Source: Garicola koreensis (lineage in GTDB: Bacteria; Actinomycetota; Actinomycetes; Actinomycetales; Micrococcaceae). From it: 64,000 bases of DNA. Of the stretch, positions 17,548 through 26,974 are shown piece after piece. Made by a program: the position numbers and the translations under genes. The notes under the pieces were generated by a model, which had not been told where the DNA came from, ran no database searches, and saw only the letters and a list, made by a program, of their open reading frames with translations. The stretch spans positions 186,001 through 250,000 of the forward strand of contig NZ_JACIBT010000001.1 of the NCBI RefSeq assembly GCF_014195445.1, given 5' to 3'. Position 1 is the first letter of the stretch, and every line of letters starts with the position of its first letter.

Positions 17548-17946
17548 GATGATGATTCTAATGCGACCGTTGGACAACTGTCGCCCAAAGCAGGACTCTG
17601 ACCTGTCTCGGACTCGGGACCACAAACTGTGCAGTTTGGTTTTGAGTCGGTGCTCTTACTACTCAGCTCTGGCGGGCCAAGGACATCCTGGAGCGGGTCA
17701 CCACTCTGATCGGATGGAGTTGAACTTCCAGCCACCGAGGTTGGGGCTTTCATCGAGGCAAAAAGTGATTGTCCTTGAAGGCCGCGGACCCGGAGTGAAG
17801 CCCGTCTGCGCACTGCCGTAGGTATCTCCTAATACTCACTATGCAGCGAGGGGCATTGAGCATCCAGTCGAAAGCGTCAGAGATGCTGAGCTGACGTGCG
17901 TCGCGGGAGGGCATCCTCTAAAGCCAAGCTGGACTAGGGTAATGGA
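17548..17946. other. Intergenic region between divergent genes
   Basis: About 400 bp without a supported gene. It must hold promoters for the unknown minus-strand gene and for the DUF262 pair. The only clear structure is the palindrome at 17623-17638. Confidence 0.5.
17623..17638. promoter_or_regulatory. Operator-like palindrome
   Basis: CAAACTG-TG-CAGTTTG, with perfect 7-bp arms and a 2-bp centre, in the divergent intergenic region of the defence island. The spacing is too tight for a hairpin terminator, so a protein-binding site is more likely. Confidence 0.35.
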
Positions 17947-19281
17947 ATGGCCATACAAGATGGAGGCGTCCAAGCAGTCACCGTGGGGGAGCTTCTCAGC
18001 ACGGAGAGATTCGACCTGCGGATTCCTCATTATCAACGGCCATTCAGCTGGCGACCGGAAACGGCGCTGAGACTGGTTGATGACATTAGGGAAGCTCAGT
18101 CAGACCCGGTTCGTTCGGGGACTCCGTATGTTCTTGGCGCGGTCATTCTTCATCAAAATGATCAATCGTATGAAGTCGTCGATGGGCAGCAGAGGCTTCT
18201 GACACTCCGAATGATTCGATGTTTGTTAAATGGCGACGTCACGCCGGAATTTGACCCCGACCCGGACACCCCAGTCGGCCAGGTGTGGATTGCACTGAGT
18301 CGGCGGTTGTCCGTCTTGGTGGCGAGAGAGCGAAGCGCCCTTTTGGAATACATAGGATCAGACTGCCAGGCGGTTCTGGTTATCACTGACGACCTCGACG
18401 AAGCCTTTCGAGTCTTCGACTCGCAGAATTATCGCGGGAAACCTCTAGCGCCCCACGACTTGCTCAAGGCCCACCACCTCCGTGAGATGCGGCGAGAGTC
18501 ACAGAGCATGAAATCTGCAGTGGTAGAAGCTTGGGAGTCCGTCGCGGATGAAGATTTGGATAGGCTCTTCTCTCGTTACCTGTATCGAATAGTTAACTGG
18601 TCGCGTAGCAAGCCTGCTCCCGGATTTAGCACCGCGGACATCCATGCGTTTAAGGGCATACGAATTGAGTCCGTCGAGAGCCCGAGTGCCCGCTACCATG
18701 CGGCTGCGCAGCTCGCTATACCCATGCTGAGCAGGTGGGACGCCCAGACAGGTCCCAACAATCATGAGATTGGACGAATGCGTTTCCAGCTAGATATGCC
18801 CCTCGCTGCTGGACGGCCCTTCTTCGACATGGTTTCCTTCATGCTGGAAGAGTTGAAGTACATCATTCGTGAAGGGTTTGAGGGTGATCGCGGACAGTTC
18901 AGCATCTATCAATTAGAAACATTGGGAACCGACAAGGACTCGAACATCGTCGAACATGCCAACAGGGGACGTTATCGGTACGTGAGCGAGCTCTACGTTG
19001 GGGCTCTGCTTTACTTCGTGAACCGATTCGGAACCGAACACCTTAACGAGGCTCGTCGAATTCTCTTTCGCTGGGCCTACGCCATGAGGGTCCGAAGGCT
19101 GAGGGTTCAGTACAAGTCCATGGACAACTGGGGTTCTGATGGCGATTCTGCATTCGCGATCATTCGTAATGCCGAGAGCTGGCGGGCGTTGGAGCAGTTG
19201 GACGGTCTGAACGTTGAACCCTATCGCTCAGGGCACGAAGTGGGTCTGGTTGAACTCATAACAGAGAAGGGGCAGCGGTGA
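17947..19281 (+). CDS. DUF262 protein without nuclease domain (GmrS-like)
   Basis: A 444-residue protein. The N-terminal DUF262 core shows RIPHYQRPFSWR near residue 27 and VVDGQQRLLTLR near residue 78, the conserved nucleotide-handling motifs of GmrS/Ssp-type proteins. A third block (FRVFDSQNYRGKPLAPHDLL) near residue 155 is also typical. The C-terminal half is helical and I see no His-x-x-x-Pro DUF1524 motif. It overlaps the next gene by four bases. DUF262 proteins couple NTP binding to cleavage of modified DNA in type IV restriction (GmrSD) and in phosphorothioate-sensing (SspE) systems. Confidence 0.85.
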   Translation: MAIQDGGVQAVTVGELLSTERFDLRIPHYQRPFSWRPETALRLVDDIREAQSDPVRSGTPYVLGAVILHQNDQSYEVVDGQQRLLTLRMIRCLLNGDVTPEFDPDPDTPVGQVWIALSRRLSVLVARERSALLEYIGSDCQAVLVITDDLDEAFRVFDSQNYRGKPLAPHDLLKAHHLREMRRESQSMKSAVVEAWESVADEDLDRLFSRYLYRIVNWSRSKPAPGFSTADIHAFKGIRIESVESPSARYHAAAQLAIPMLSRWDAQTGPNNHEIGRMRFQLDMPLAAGRPFFDMVSFMLEELKYIIREGFEGDRGQFSIYQLETLGTDKDSNIVEHANRGRYRYVSELYVGALLYFVNRFGTEHLNEARRILFRWAYAMRVRRLRVQYKSMDNWGSDGDSAFAIIRNAESWRALEQLDGLNVEPYRSGHEVGLVELITEKGQR

Positions 19282-21251
19282 GCCACGATCGGTTGACTCC
19301 CGAATTGCTCACCCTCGAAGAGGTCTTCGAGGAGAACTCCGCGACATACACGATTCCCGTGTATCAGCGGAACTACGCATGGCGTGCCGAGCAGATCGAG
19401 CAGCTGCTCAGTGACGTCCATGATGCCGCAAGCAACGGTGAGGCACGGTACTTCTTGGGGAACTTGGTGGTGACTGAGCGGAAAACTGGAGACAAGTACG
19501 ACTATGAGGTAATCGACGGACAGCAGCGGCTCACAACCTTGTACCTTCTCCTGGCAATTCTTGACCAGTACAGCGAGCACTCGTATCAAAAGCACTGGGA
19601 TCGTCTGCGGTATGAGTCTCGGCCACGCGCCACAGCCGCACTTCGCCGGGTCGTTAATGCCAGCAGCAGTGGTCCGACTTGGGCCCCTGAGGAAGCGGTC
19701 AACGAGGACCCTGGAATCCACGAGGGATATAACGTCATCCGCCAGTACATGCAGCAGCATTACCGACTCCGCGATGAAGAAGCGCGTAAGCAGTTCGCGG
19801 ACTACCTCCGGTTTCATGTGACTGTCGTTCGTGCGAGCCTGCCCGTAAACACTGACCTCAACAGGTACTTCGAGATCATGAACACACGTGGGCAACAGCT
19901 AGACCAGGTCGATATTGTCAAGGCCAGGTTGATGAGCCACCTCCCTGACGCCGAGCAGGAGACTTTCGGATGGCTCTGGAGTGCCTGCGCCGAAATGGAC
20001 TCATACGTCCAGATGTCACTCACGCGTAACGACCCGGCCCTCCGTACTGAGATCTTCGGTTCCGATTGGCAGTGGCTTGTGCTGAGAGACTTCAGTGAAT
20101 TGGTCGCCAAGCGTTTGCCCCCTGGCTCTTCGTCGCGCGCTGCCAAGCAACTCACAAGGACCATGTCATTGTGCGAGGCCCTGAGCGTCTACGGCACAGT
20201 GGGGGAACCGCCTCCTGAGGACGAACCGGACAACATGCGTTTCCGTTCTACGATCCAGTTTCCCTTCTTCTTACTTCACGTGCTTAAAGTTCATCAGGAG
20301 TCAGGTTCCAGCGCTGACGGCCAGCTCGACGACAAGCGACTAATAATGTTTTTCGAGCAGGCGGTTCAGTCCCAGCCACGCGAGCATAGAGCCGAATGGG
20401 TTCGGCGATTCGGCTATCGCTTGCTAAGGCTGCGCGTGTTTTTCGACGCATTCATCTTGAAAAGGCAGTACACCGGGGGAACGGCTGAGGAAGACGGTGA
20501 CTGGTCGCTTCAGCGTCTATTGCGCGGGCGCGCACGGCCGGGAAAGAGCAGCGCGTCACCACGATATCTCCATAGCTTTCAGCCCAGCACAGCTGAAGAT
20601 GACGACAGCTTGCCAAACAACTCGGTAGATCTCGACGTGCTGCTGCTGCAGTCGATGCTCCGAGTAACCTATACCGCTCCGCGCACCATGCACTGGATCA
20701 CCCGTGTGCTGGAGAAGCTCGACGCCACTGAGGATCCTGGTCTAATCACTTCGGCTGAGGTGGGAATGGTCCTGCGAAGTTACGCACGCATGCGAGTTCG
20801 AGATGCGTATCCCGCGGGGCCGAATGAGCCCACCGGATTCGAGATCGAACGAATCGTCTTCACCTATCTGGACTACCTCTTGCTCAGGGAAGATCAAAAG
20901 ACAAACTTCCGTTTCGGCTTCCGTAACTCAATTGAGCACTTCTCCCCCCAAGGACAGGACCAAGAACAGACAGGTGATTTCGCGTCCCGTGAAAACCTCA
21001 ACCTGCTCGGTAATCTAGCTCTCGTCACTGTGGGTGCGAACTCCAAGTTCAGTAACAACTCGCCTCTGGCCAAAGCGTTGAACTACAAAGGCGCCATTCA
21101 GGCACAGAGCCCCAAGCTGCAGCTCATGGCACAAATCACCGAACGCCATAACAAGTGGGACGATGACCTACTTACTAGGCATCACGGGGATATGGTGGCC
21201 CTCTTGCGCCAAGATCTAGCGGCACGCGAGATCACAAATCTAGGCGATTAG
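19278..21251 (+). CDS. DUF262-DUF1524 protein (GmrSD-like)
   Basis: A 657-residue protein starting with GTG. The N-terminal DUF262 domain has TIPVYQRNYAWR near residue 25, VIDGQQRLTTLY near residue 80 and FEIMNTRGQQLDQVDIVKA near residue 200. Near residue 550 SIEHFSPQGQ followed by NLLGNLALVTVGANSKFSN (about 577-594) matches the His-centred core of the DUF1524 HNH-like nuclease. It is translationally coupled to the preceding DUF262 gene. The pair thus looks like a two-protein type IV restriction or anti-phage module in which only one partner carries the nuclease. Confidence 0.85.
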   Translation: MSHDRLTPELLTLEEVFEENSATYTIPVYQRNYAWRAEQIEQLLSDVHDAASNGEARYFLGNLVVTERKTGDKYDYEVIDGQQRLTTLYLLLAILDQYSEHSYQKHWDRLRYESRPRATAALRRVVNASSSGPTWAPEEAVNEDPGIHEGYNVIRQYMQQHYRLRDEEARKQFADYLRFHVTVVRASLPVNTDLNRYFEIMNTRGQQLDQVDIVKARLMSHLPDAEQETFGWLWSACAEMDSYVQMSLTRNDPALRTEIFGSDWQWLVLRDFSELVAKRLPPGSSSRAAKQLTRTMSLCEALSVYGTVGEPPPEDEPDNMRFRSTIQFPFFLLHVLKVHQESGSSADGQLDDKRLIMFFEQAVQSQPREHRAEWVRRFGYRLLRLRVFFDAFILKRQYTGGTAEEDGDWSLQRLLRGRARPGKSSASPRYLHSFQPSTAEDDDSLPNNSVDLDVLLLQSMLRVTYTAPRTMHWITRVLEKLDATEDPGLITSAEVGMVLRSYARMRVRDAYPAGPNEPTGFEIERIVFTYLDYLLLREDQKTNFRFGFRNSIEHFSPQGQDQEQTGDFASRENLNLLGNLALVTVGANSKFSNNSPLAKALNYKGAIQAQSPKLQLMAQITERHNKWDDDLLTRHHGDMVALLRQDLAAREITNLGD

Positions 21252-21359
21252 CGGCCATTCGCGGTTAAGCGTGGAGGTGTCGTGGGTCAAGGGGCTCGCG
21301 CCCTTGTTGGATGATGGGTTCTGCGAGGAATCACATCGTCTACACGAAGGACGCGAGCT

Positions 21360-21838
21360 ATGTTCCAGCCTACGGGCCCTGACTTGTCTCTGCCCACTGC
21401 CAGCAGCACTGTCGAGCTCTTTCGGGATCCGGTCTCGGTGGTGTTCAACCTGCCCGGCTACCAGGTGCTCTCAGCGTGTGATCTGCCGATGGGTGGCCGC
21501 CGGGTCATCGCTGCGGCTGACAGCGTCGAGGCGGCCTGCCCAGACTGTGGGGTGATCTCCTCCCGGGTGCATCAGCGCACCCGCCAGCGGGTCAAGGACC
21601 TCGGGGTCGGCGGCAAGAACATCGAGCTGATAGTCATCAAGCCTCGGTTCCTGTGCACCGAGGTCGCCTGTGCTCGGCGGACCTTCACTCAGGTCACCAG
21701 CCAGCTGCCCTTCCGGGTCCGGTGCACCGCCCGGTTGAAGGCGGCCGCTGTCGAGGCGGTGCTGGATGAGGGGATGCCGATCTGGCGGGCTTGTGCCCGT
21801 CACCGGCTGGGCTGGGCAACGATCAACGCCGCAGTAGT
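21360..21838 (+). pseudogene. ISL3-family transposase, 5' fragment
   Basis: From ATG 21360 about 160 residues resemble the N-terminus of ISL3 transposases: a zinc-binding CPDCG near residue 55, KPRFLCTEVACARRTF with further Cys near residue 95, and a helix-turn-helix (LDEGMPIWRACARHRLGW). Homology ends at a run of ten G (21840-21849), where the IS3 element begins. The catalytic half is missing. Confidence 0.75.
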
Positions 21839-21913
21839 AGGGGGGGGGGCTGATGCAATGGGGAGTGACAGTTGATCTGGCCCGCTGACTGTGGGCCTGG
21901 AAGGATAGTCACT

Positions 21914-22219
21914 ATGCCTAAGCCGTATCCGAAAGAGTTCCGCGAGGACGTCGTCGGTGTGGCCCAGAACCGGGATGAGCACACCACTATGGGTCAAGTC
22001 GCTAAGGACTTCGGTCTGCACGACGACACCCTGCGCAAATGGCTGCGCCAAGCAGATCTCGATGCTGGTAATCCCACCGGCCGTGCACCTGGTCCCACTA
22101 CTGATGAGAAGTCTGAGCTGCGTGAACTGCGCCGCCGTAACCGCACCCTGGAGCAAGAGCTGGAGGTGATGCGTCGGGCTGCTGCCTACTTCGGCCAAGC
22201 CCAGCTCCCGTCAAAATGA
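21914..22219 (+). CDS. IS3-family OrfA
   Basis: A 101-residue helix-turn-helix protein (YPKEFREDVVGVAQNRDE, DFGLHDDTLRKWLRQAD) with a C-terminal leucine-zipper-like helix (ELRRRNRTLEQELEVMRR). It overlaps orfB by four bases (ATGA), so production of an OrfAB fusion would need a frameshift. Confidence 0.85.
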   Translation: MPKPYPKEFREDVVGVAQNRDEHTTMGQVAKDFGLHDDTLRKWLRQADLDAGNPTGRAPGPTTDEKSELRELRRRNRTLEQELEVMRRAAAYFGQAQLPSK

Positions 22220-23019
22220 AATACCCGCTCGTCAGCGATCTGGCCGCTTCAGGTATCCCTGTGGCGGTGACGTGCCGGGTCTTAGAGATCGCACGCCAGC
22301 CCTACTACCGATGGCTGGCCCACCCCATCACCGAGGCCGAACTTGTGGAGGCCTACCGCCTCAACGCGCTGATCGATGCCCACCACGATGACCCGGAGTT
22401 CGGGTACCGCTACCTGGCCGATGAGGCCGCCGATGCCGGGGTGCCGATGGCAACCAGGACCGCCTGGCGGCTGTGCAGCACCCAGGGGTTGTCCTCCTCG
22501 ATCTCAACATGGAAAAAGGGCAACGGAACCCGCCCGGGCCCACCGGTCCATGACGATCTGGTCCAGCGCCAGTTCAGCAGCGTCACCGAGGTCAATACCG
22601 TGTGGTTCACCGACATCACCGAGCACCACACCAGCCAGGGCAAGCTCTACTGCTGCGCGATCAAGGACGCCTGCTCCCGCCGGATCGTCGGCTACGCCAT
22701 CGATGCCCGGATGAAAGCCTCCTTGGCGGTGCGGGCGCTGACCAACGCGGTAGCCAACCGACACCGCGCCGGCGCTGAGGTGGCCGGGTGCGTGGTACAT
22801 AGCGATCGCGGTAGCCAATTCCGGTCGAAGAAGTTCCTCCGCGCCCTTGAGGACCACCGCCTGGTCGGGTCCATGGGGCGGGTGGGCGCCGCTGGCGATA
22901 ACGCAGCCATCGAGAGCTTCTTCTCGCTGCTGCAGAACAACGTCCTCGACACTGGCCCCTGGCGCACCCGCCAACAGCTGGCGCCTGGTGCACGGGTGGG
23001 TGGCAGCCCGCACCGGTAG
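22216..23019 (+). pseudogene. IS3-family OrfB transposase, C-terminus altered
   Basis: A 267-residue DDE integrase: VWFTDITEHHT with the first Asp, CVVHSDRGSQFRSKKF with the second, and DNAAIESFFSLLQNN with the Glu. All three catalytic acids are present. After RTRQQL near residue 253 the sequence stops resembling the usual Tyr/Arg-rich C-terminus and ends at 23019, while another frame runs to 23068. The last 30-40 residues are lost or shifted. Confidence 0.75.
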
Positions 23020-23141
23020 GGCAGCGGCGTGGGAGACGTGCACCGTGGCCCTGCTCAACAGCGGCTGAGGAGGGCGTCACGGGCTCCGGCGGAGCCTGCG
23101 TGCTGTTGGTCGCTCCGGCCGAAGGCGCTTAGTCTTCCCTT

Positions 23142-24515
23142 ATGAGCCGGGCAGACAGGGTCTATTCCACGCTGATCAAGCGGAACGAAGAGCAAGCACA
23201 GAAGCTGCGCGAGCAGGCGCGCCGCCAAGTGGGCGGCAACGGTCTGCGGCAGGTCAGTGCCGCGGCCCTGCAGTCCTCCGGAGATCAGACGGTCAACGCA
23301 TCCACTGTCCTTCCATGGCTGCTGCACGCCTTGGGGGCACCCGCAGCGCTGACGGGTCTGCTGGTGCCGGTCCGGGAAGCCGGGTCCATGCTTCCTCAGG
23401 CATTTCTGACGCCTCTGATCCTGCGGGTGCGGCATCGTAAGTGGGCGTTCGTCACTGGAGCCCTGGTGCAGGCGGCCGCCGTCGCGGTGATGACAGCCGT
23501 GGCGGCCTTAGGCCGGGGCCTGGGTGCAGGGCTTCTCATCGTGGCAGCGCTGACGGTGTTCGCGCTGGGGCGGTGCCTGTGCTCGATCTCATCCAAAGAT
23601 GTCCAAGGTCGGACCATCCCCTCCGGCGAGCGCGGCCAGATCAACGGTTTAGCGACCACCGCCGCCGGGTTTGTGGCGATCACTCTGGGCCTGGGGATCC
23701 GGTTTGTCGGAGGCACCGACCTCAGTGCCGGCCAGCTCGCCTGGCTGCTCGGTGCTGGCGCCCTGCTGTGGGTGGCGGTGGCGGTGATCTACGCGCGCAT
23801 CCGGGAGCCGGACGATGTCGACGTCGAACCCACAGAACCCACCAAGGGGAGCGACGACGTCCGGAGTCAGGATGGCGGGCCGGAGCGGCGTCGCTCGTGG
23901 TTCGCTGAGACCTGGATGGTGCTGCGGGATGATCCTCCGTTCCGCAGGTTCGTCGGAGTGCGCAGCCTGCTGCTGGTGTCCTCGCTGAGCCCGCCGCTGG
24001 TGGTGGCGTTGTCCCTGGACGCCGGGGCGCAGGCCCTGACCGGTCTGGCCGGGTTCATCATCGCCTCCGGCCTGGCGGCCCTGATCGGCGGGCGGGTCTT
24101 CGGCTCCCGGGCTGACCGGTCCAGTCGCAGCGTCCTGAGGCTCGGGGCGGCCCTGGCCTCAGCGGTGATCCTAGCGGTAGTGGCGATGGTGTCGCTGCCT
24201 GCGTTCACCGGCGACACGTGGTGGGGCTCCGCGCTGTTCGTCGTCGCCTACTTCAGCCTCACCCTGCTCCACACCGGGGTGCGAGTCGGACGCAAGACCT
24301 ATCTGGTCGATATGGCCGAAGGTGACCGGCGCACCACCTATGTGGCCGTGTCCAACTCCGTGCTGGGCCTCGTCCTCCTCCTCGTCGGCGGCATAAGCTC
24401 TGCGCTGGTGCTGCTGGACATCCGTCTCGCGCTGCTCCTGTTGGCCGGGATGGGCTTGGCCGGGGTGATCGCAGCGACCCGGCTGCCTGAGGTCTCCGCC
24501 GGAGTCTCCAGCTGA
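23142..24515 (+). CDS. MFS transporter
   Basis: A 457-residue membrane protein with about twelve hydrophobic segments and a charged central loop (residues 225-255). The N-terminal 45 residues are polar and helical, which is unusual for this family. The loop after the second helix, LILRVRHRKW, resembles the MFS signature loop. Substrate unknown. A short inverted repeat (GGCTCC-GGC-GGAGCC, 23082-23096) lies upstream, between the IS3 element and this gene. It ends about 80 bp before the helicase gene on the same strand. Confidence 0.8.
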   Translation: MSRADRVYSTLIKRNEEQAQKLREQARRQVGGNGLRQVSAAALQSSGDQTVNASTVLPWLLHALGAPAALTGLLVPVREAGSMLPQAFLTPLILRVRHRKWAFVTGALVQAAAVAVMTAVAALGRGLGAGLLIVAALTVFALGRCLCSISSKDVQGRTIPSGERGQINGLATTAAGFVAITLGLGIRFVGGTDLSAGQLAWLLGAGALLWVAVAVIYARIREPDDVDVEPTEPTKGSDDVRSQDGGPERRRSWFAETWMVLRDDPPFRRFVGVRSLLLVSSLSPPLVVALSLDAGAQALTGLAGFIIASGLAALIGGRVFGSRADRSSRSVLRLGAALASAVILAVVAMVSLPAFTGDTWWGSALFVVAYFSLTLLHTGVRVGRKTYLVDMAEGDRRTTYVAVSNSVLGLVLLLVGGISSALVLLDIRLALLLLAGMGLAGVIAATRLPEVSAGVSS

Positions 24516-24552
24516 GCCAGGGAGGTGTCCGGACTGGCTTGTACAGTGATCG

Positions 24553-24588
24553 GACAGGCGACGGAGGTGACTTGACAGGCGACGGAGG
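24553..24588 (+). repeat. Tandem 15-bp repeat before the helicase start
   Basis: GACAGGCGACGGAGG occurs at 24553-24567 and 24574-24588, a 21-bp period. Each copy contains a ribosome-site-like GGAGG; the second serves the ATG at 24596. Confidence 0.6.
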
Positions 24589-24595
24589 GGGGCGC

Positions 24596-26947
24596 ATGCG
24601 TGGGGCGATCGTCAGGACCGAGGAGTTCACCCATGCCTTGGAGCTGCTGCACGGCGGGCGGCATCTGTTCCTCACCGGTAAGGCAGGAACCGGTAAGTCC
24701 ACGCTGGTCCGCACGTTCATGGCCGAGGCCGACCGCAACGTGGTGGTCACCGCACCCACAGGAATCGCTGCGCTGAACGTGGACGGCTACACCATCCACC
24801 GGCTCTTCAGCCTGCACCCGACCACCACGCTGACCGACATCCGCAGCGGCCGCTACTACCCAGGCCGGTTCGCCCAGACCCTAAAAACCCTAGAGACGCT
24901 GATCATCGACGAGGCCTCCATGGTCCGGGCGGACCTGTTCGACCAGATCGTCGCCGCCTTGGAACGGTTCGGCCCCCGTCCGGACCGGCCCTACGGCGGA
25001 GTGCAGATTGTGCTGGTGGGGGATCTGCTGCAGCTTCCACCCGTAGTGCCCGACTACGAAAAGCAGATCTTCGAGACCAGCTACCAGACCCCCTACTTCT
25101 TCTCTGCGGCTCAGTACCGGGAGCAGGATTTCCCGACCGTCGCGCTGACCGAGGTGTTCCGCCAACAGGGGGATCAGCGGCTGACCTCAATCCTCAACGC
25201 CGCCCGCGAAGGCGTGCTGCTCGATGCTGCCCGTCAGGACCTCAACACTCGGGTGGCCGAAGACTTCGAGCCGCCCGAGGGAGAATTCTGGCTAACCCTG
25301 GCGACGACGAACCGGATCGCCACATCCCGCAACCGCCAGCGCCTAGAACGGCTGCCCGGCGCCGAGCACCGCAGCACGGCCCAGCTCAGCGGAGAGACAG
25401 CAGGCTTCGACCCGCCCACGGACAAGGAGCTGGTCTTCAAAGTCGGCGCGCAGATCATGATGCTGACCAACGACCCCTCCGACCGATGGGTCAACGGCAC
25501 CCTTGGCCAGATCCTGGCCGTGGGGCTGACCCGCGAGGGCGAGATGAGCGTAGAGGTCGAGTTGCGCGATGGCCTCATCGTCTCAGTGACCCCGCAGACC
25601 TGGGACGTCACAGAACCAGTCGACGACGGCGGAACACTGACCCACCGGGTGATCGGCTCATTTACCCAGCTGCCCTTCAAACTGGCGTGGGCGATCACCA
25701 TCCACAAGTCCCAGGGCCAGACCCTGGACCGGCTGATCGTGGACTTACGCGGCGGGACCTTCGCGCCCGGCCAGCTGTATGTGGCGCTGAGCCGGGCGAC
25801 GTCGATGGCGGGGCTGGTGCTGACCCGGCCGGTGCTGCCCAAGGACATGAAGACCGACCGGCGCATCCTGCGGTTTCTGCGCCGCACCACCGCCGAGGGC
25901 ACCACACACCGCTACTGTGCCGTTGCCGCATTGACCGTCGGCGAGGAGGGCACCCGGGACCGGCCGCGGCCCATCGAGATTGCTGTCGCGTTCGACGACG
26001 GCACCGCGATCAGCACCCTGATCAACCCCAAGCGCGACGTCAGCGACGCCCGCACCGCCTACGGGATCGCCACGGCCGATGTGCTGCTGGCGCCCTCGCT
26101 GGCTGAGGCCTGGACTGTGATCGGTCACGCGGTGGCTGGCTGCACCCCAGTGGGGATCGACGTCGACCACACCGTGGGGCTGATCGAAACCGAGCTGAAG
26201 CGGCTGGGCACGGTGGTCCCCTTACCCTTCGGCATTGACCTCGCAGACGCGCAGCGACGCGGCTTCAGCCGAGCACTCGACGCCGCCCAGTACGCGCTGA
26301 GCCGGTTCGACTCTCAGCAGGTGGAGGACTCAGCGGCAAGTCCCTTCGGTGAGCCCGATCCGGAGCAGGAGACCTCCGGATATCTGCTTACCCGCGACGC
26401 GTCCAACCCGACGCCGTCCTTTGATCACCTGCCCGGCCTGGCTGCACTGTTGGATCTTTCCCGCCCCGTCGGTGCCGCTCTGCTGGGGCATGAACCGGCT
26501 GAAACGCCTCACGACGACGATGAGTGGCACCAGGCGGCCCGACCGCTGCTGGCCGCTCAGCTGCGCACTGCGGTGGAGCGCGTCCAGATCCCCGCGACGC
26601 TGGCAGAGAGACTGGACGACGTCGAACGCATCCTGGGGGAGCGGGTTGCTCCGGAAACCTCAGCGCAGGATGAGGTCTCTCTCGATGAGATCCTGGTGCC
26701 AGCCTCGCGGGTCTGCTTCACCGGCACCACGATCGGCCCCGACGGCCGCGAGTGGGACCGTGAGGAGATGCACGCTCTGGCTGAGAAGCAGGGGCTGGCA
26801 CCGGTGAAGAACGTCACCAAGACCAAGTGTGACGTGCTGGTGGTCGCCGAGCTTGGCACCCAGTCCCGCAAGGCTCAGAACGCCCAACAGTGGGGAAAGC
26901 CCGTGATCGAAGCCTCCGACTTCTTCGCCTGGGCCGGAGCCCGTTAG
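24596..26947 (+). CDS. Pif1-type helicase fused to a DnaQ-like domain and a BRCT domain
   Basis: About 783 residues from ATG 24596 (a TTG at 24539 would add 19). Residues 15-435 are a superfamily 1 helicase: Walker A LTGKAGTGKST near 28, IIDEASMV near 104, and late motifs TIHKSQGQTLDRL and VALSRATSMAGL, as in Pif1/RecD2-like enzymes. Residues 438-560 resemble a DnaQ exonuclease fold (IEIAVAFDDGTAIST, LINPKRDVSDARTAYGIATA) but lack the Asp-x-Glu motif and other acids, so it is probably non-catalytic. Residues 700-783 match a BRCT domain (SRVCFTGTTIGPDG ... TKCDVLVVAE ... GKPVIEASDFFAW). It likely acts in DNA repair or replication restart. Confidence 0.85.
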   Translation: MRGAIVRTEEFTHALELLHGGRHLFLTGKAGTGKSTLVRTFMAEADRNVVVTAPTGIAALNVDGYTIHRLFSLHPTTTLTDIRSGRYYPGRFAQTLKTLETLIIDEASMVRADLFDQIVAALERFGPRPDRPYGGVQIVLVGDLLQLPPVVPDYEKQIFETSYQTPYFFSAAQYREQDFPTVALTEVFRQQGDQRLTSILNAAREGVLLDAARQDLNTRVAEDFEPPEGEFWLTLATTNRIATSRNRQRLERLPGAEHRSTAQLSGETAGFDPPTDKELVFKVGAQIMMLTNDPSDRWVNGTLGQILAVGLTREGEMSVEVELRDGLIVSVTPQTWDVTEPVDDGGTLTHRVIGSFTQLPFKLAWAITIHKSQGQTLDRLIVDLRGGTFAPGQLYVALSRATSMAGLVLTRPVLPKDMKTDRRILRFLRRTTAEGTTHRYCAVAALTVGEEGTRDRPRPIEIAVAFDDGTAISTLINPKRDVSDARTAYGIATADVLLAPSLAEAWTVIGHAVAGCTPVGIDVDHTVGLIETELKRLGTVVPLPFGIDLADAQRRGFSRALDAAQYALSRFDSQQVEDSAASPFGEPDPEQETSGYLLTRDASNPTPSFDHLPGLAALLDLSRPVGAALLGHEPAETPHDDDEWHQAARPLLAAQLRTAVERVQIPATLAERLDDVERILGERVAPETSAQDEVSLDEILVPASRVCFTGTTIGPDGREWDREEMHALAEKQGLAPVKNVTKTKCDVLVVAELGTQSRKAQNAQQWGKPVIEASDFFAWAGAR

Positions 26948-26974
26948 GCAGTCGGGGGCCAGGATCCCGGGTCG

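Larger units (their letters stand above)
21875..23068 (+). mobile_element. IS3-family element inserted in the ISL3 remnant
   Basis: Contains overlapping orfA (21914-22219) and orfB (22216-23019) in the usual IS3 arrangement. The left end begins near the TGATCTGGCCCGCTGAC sequence; the right end is not defined because the end of orfB is altered. Probably inactive. Confidence 0.65.

Noticed and set aside
21840-21849. Run of ten G as a phase-variation switch
   Set aside because: It sits at the junction of a dead ISL3 fragment and an IS3 element, not in a functional coding or promoter context.
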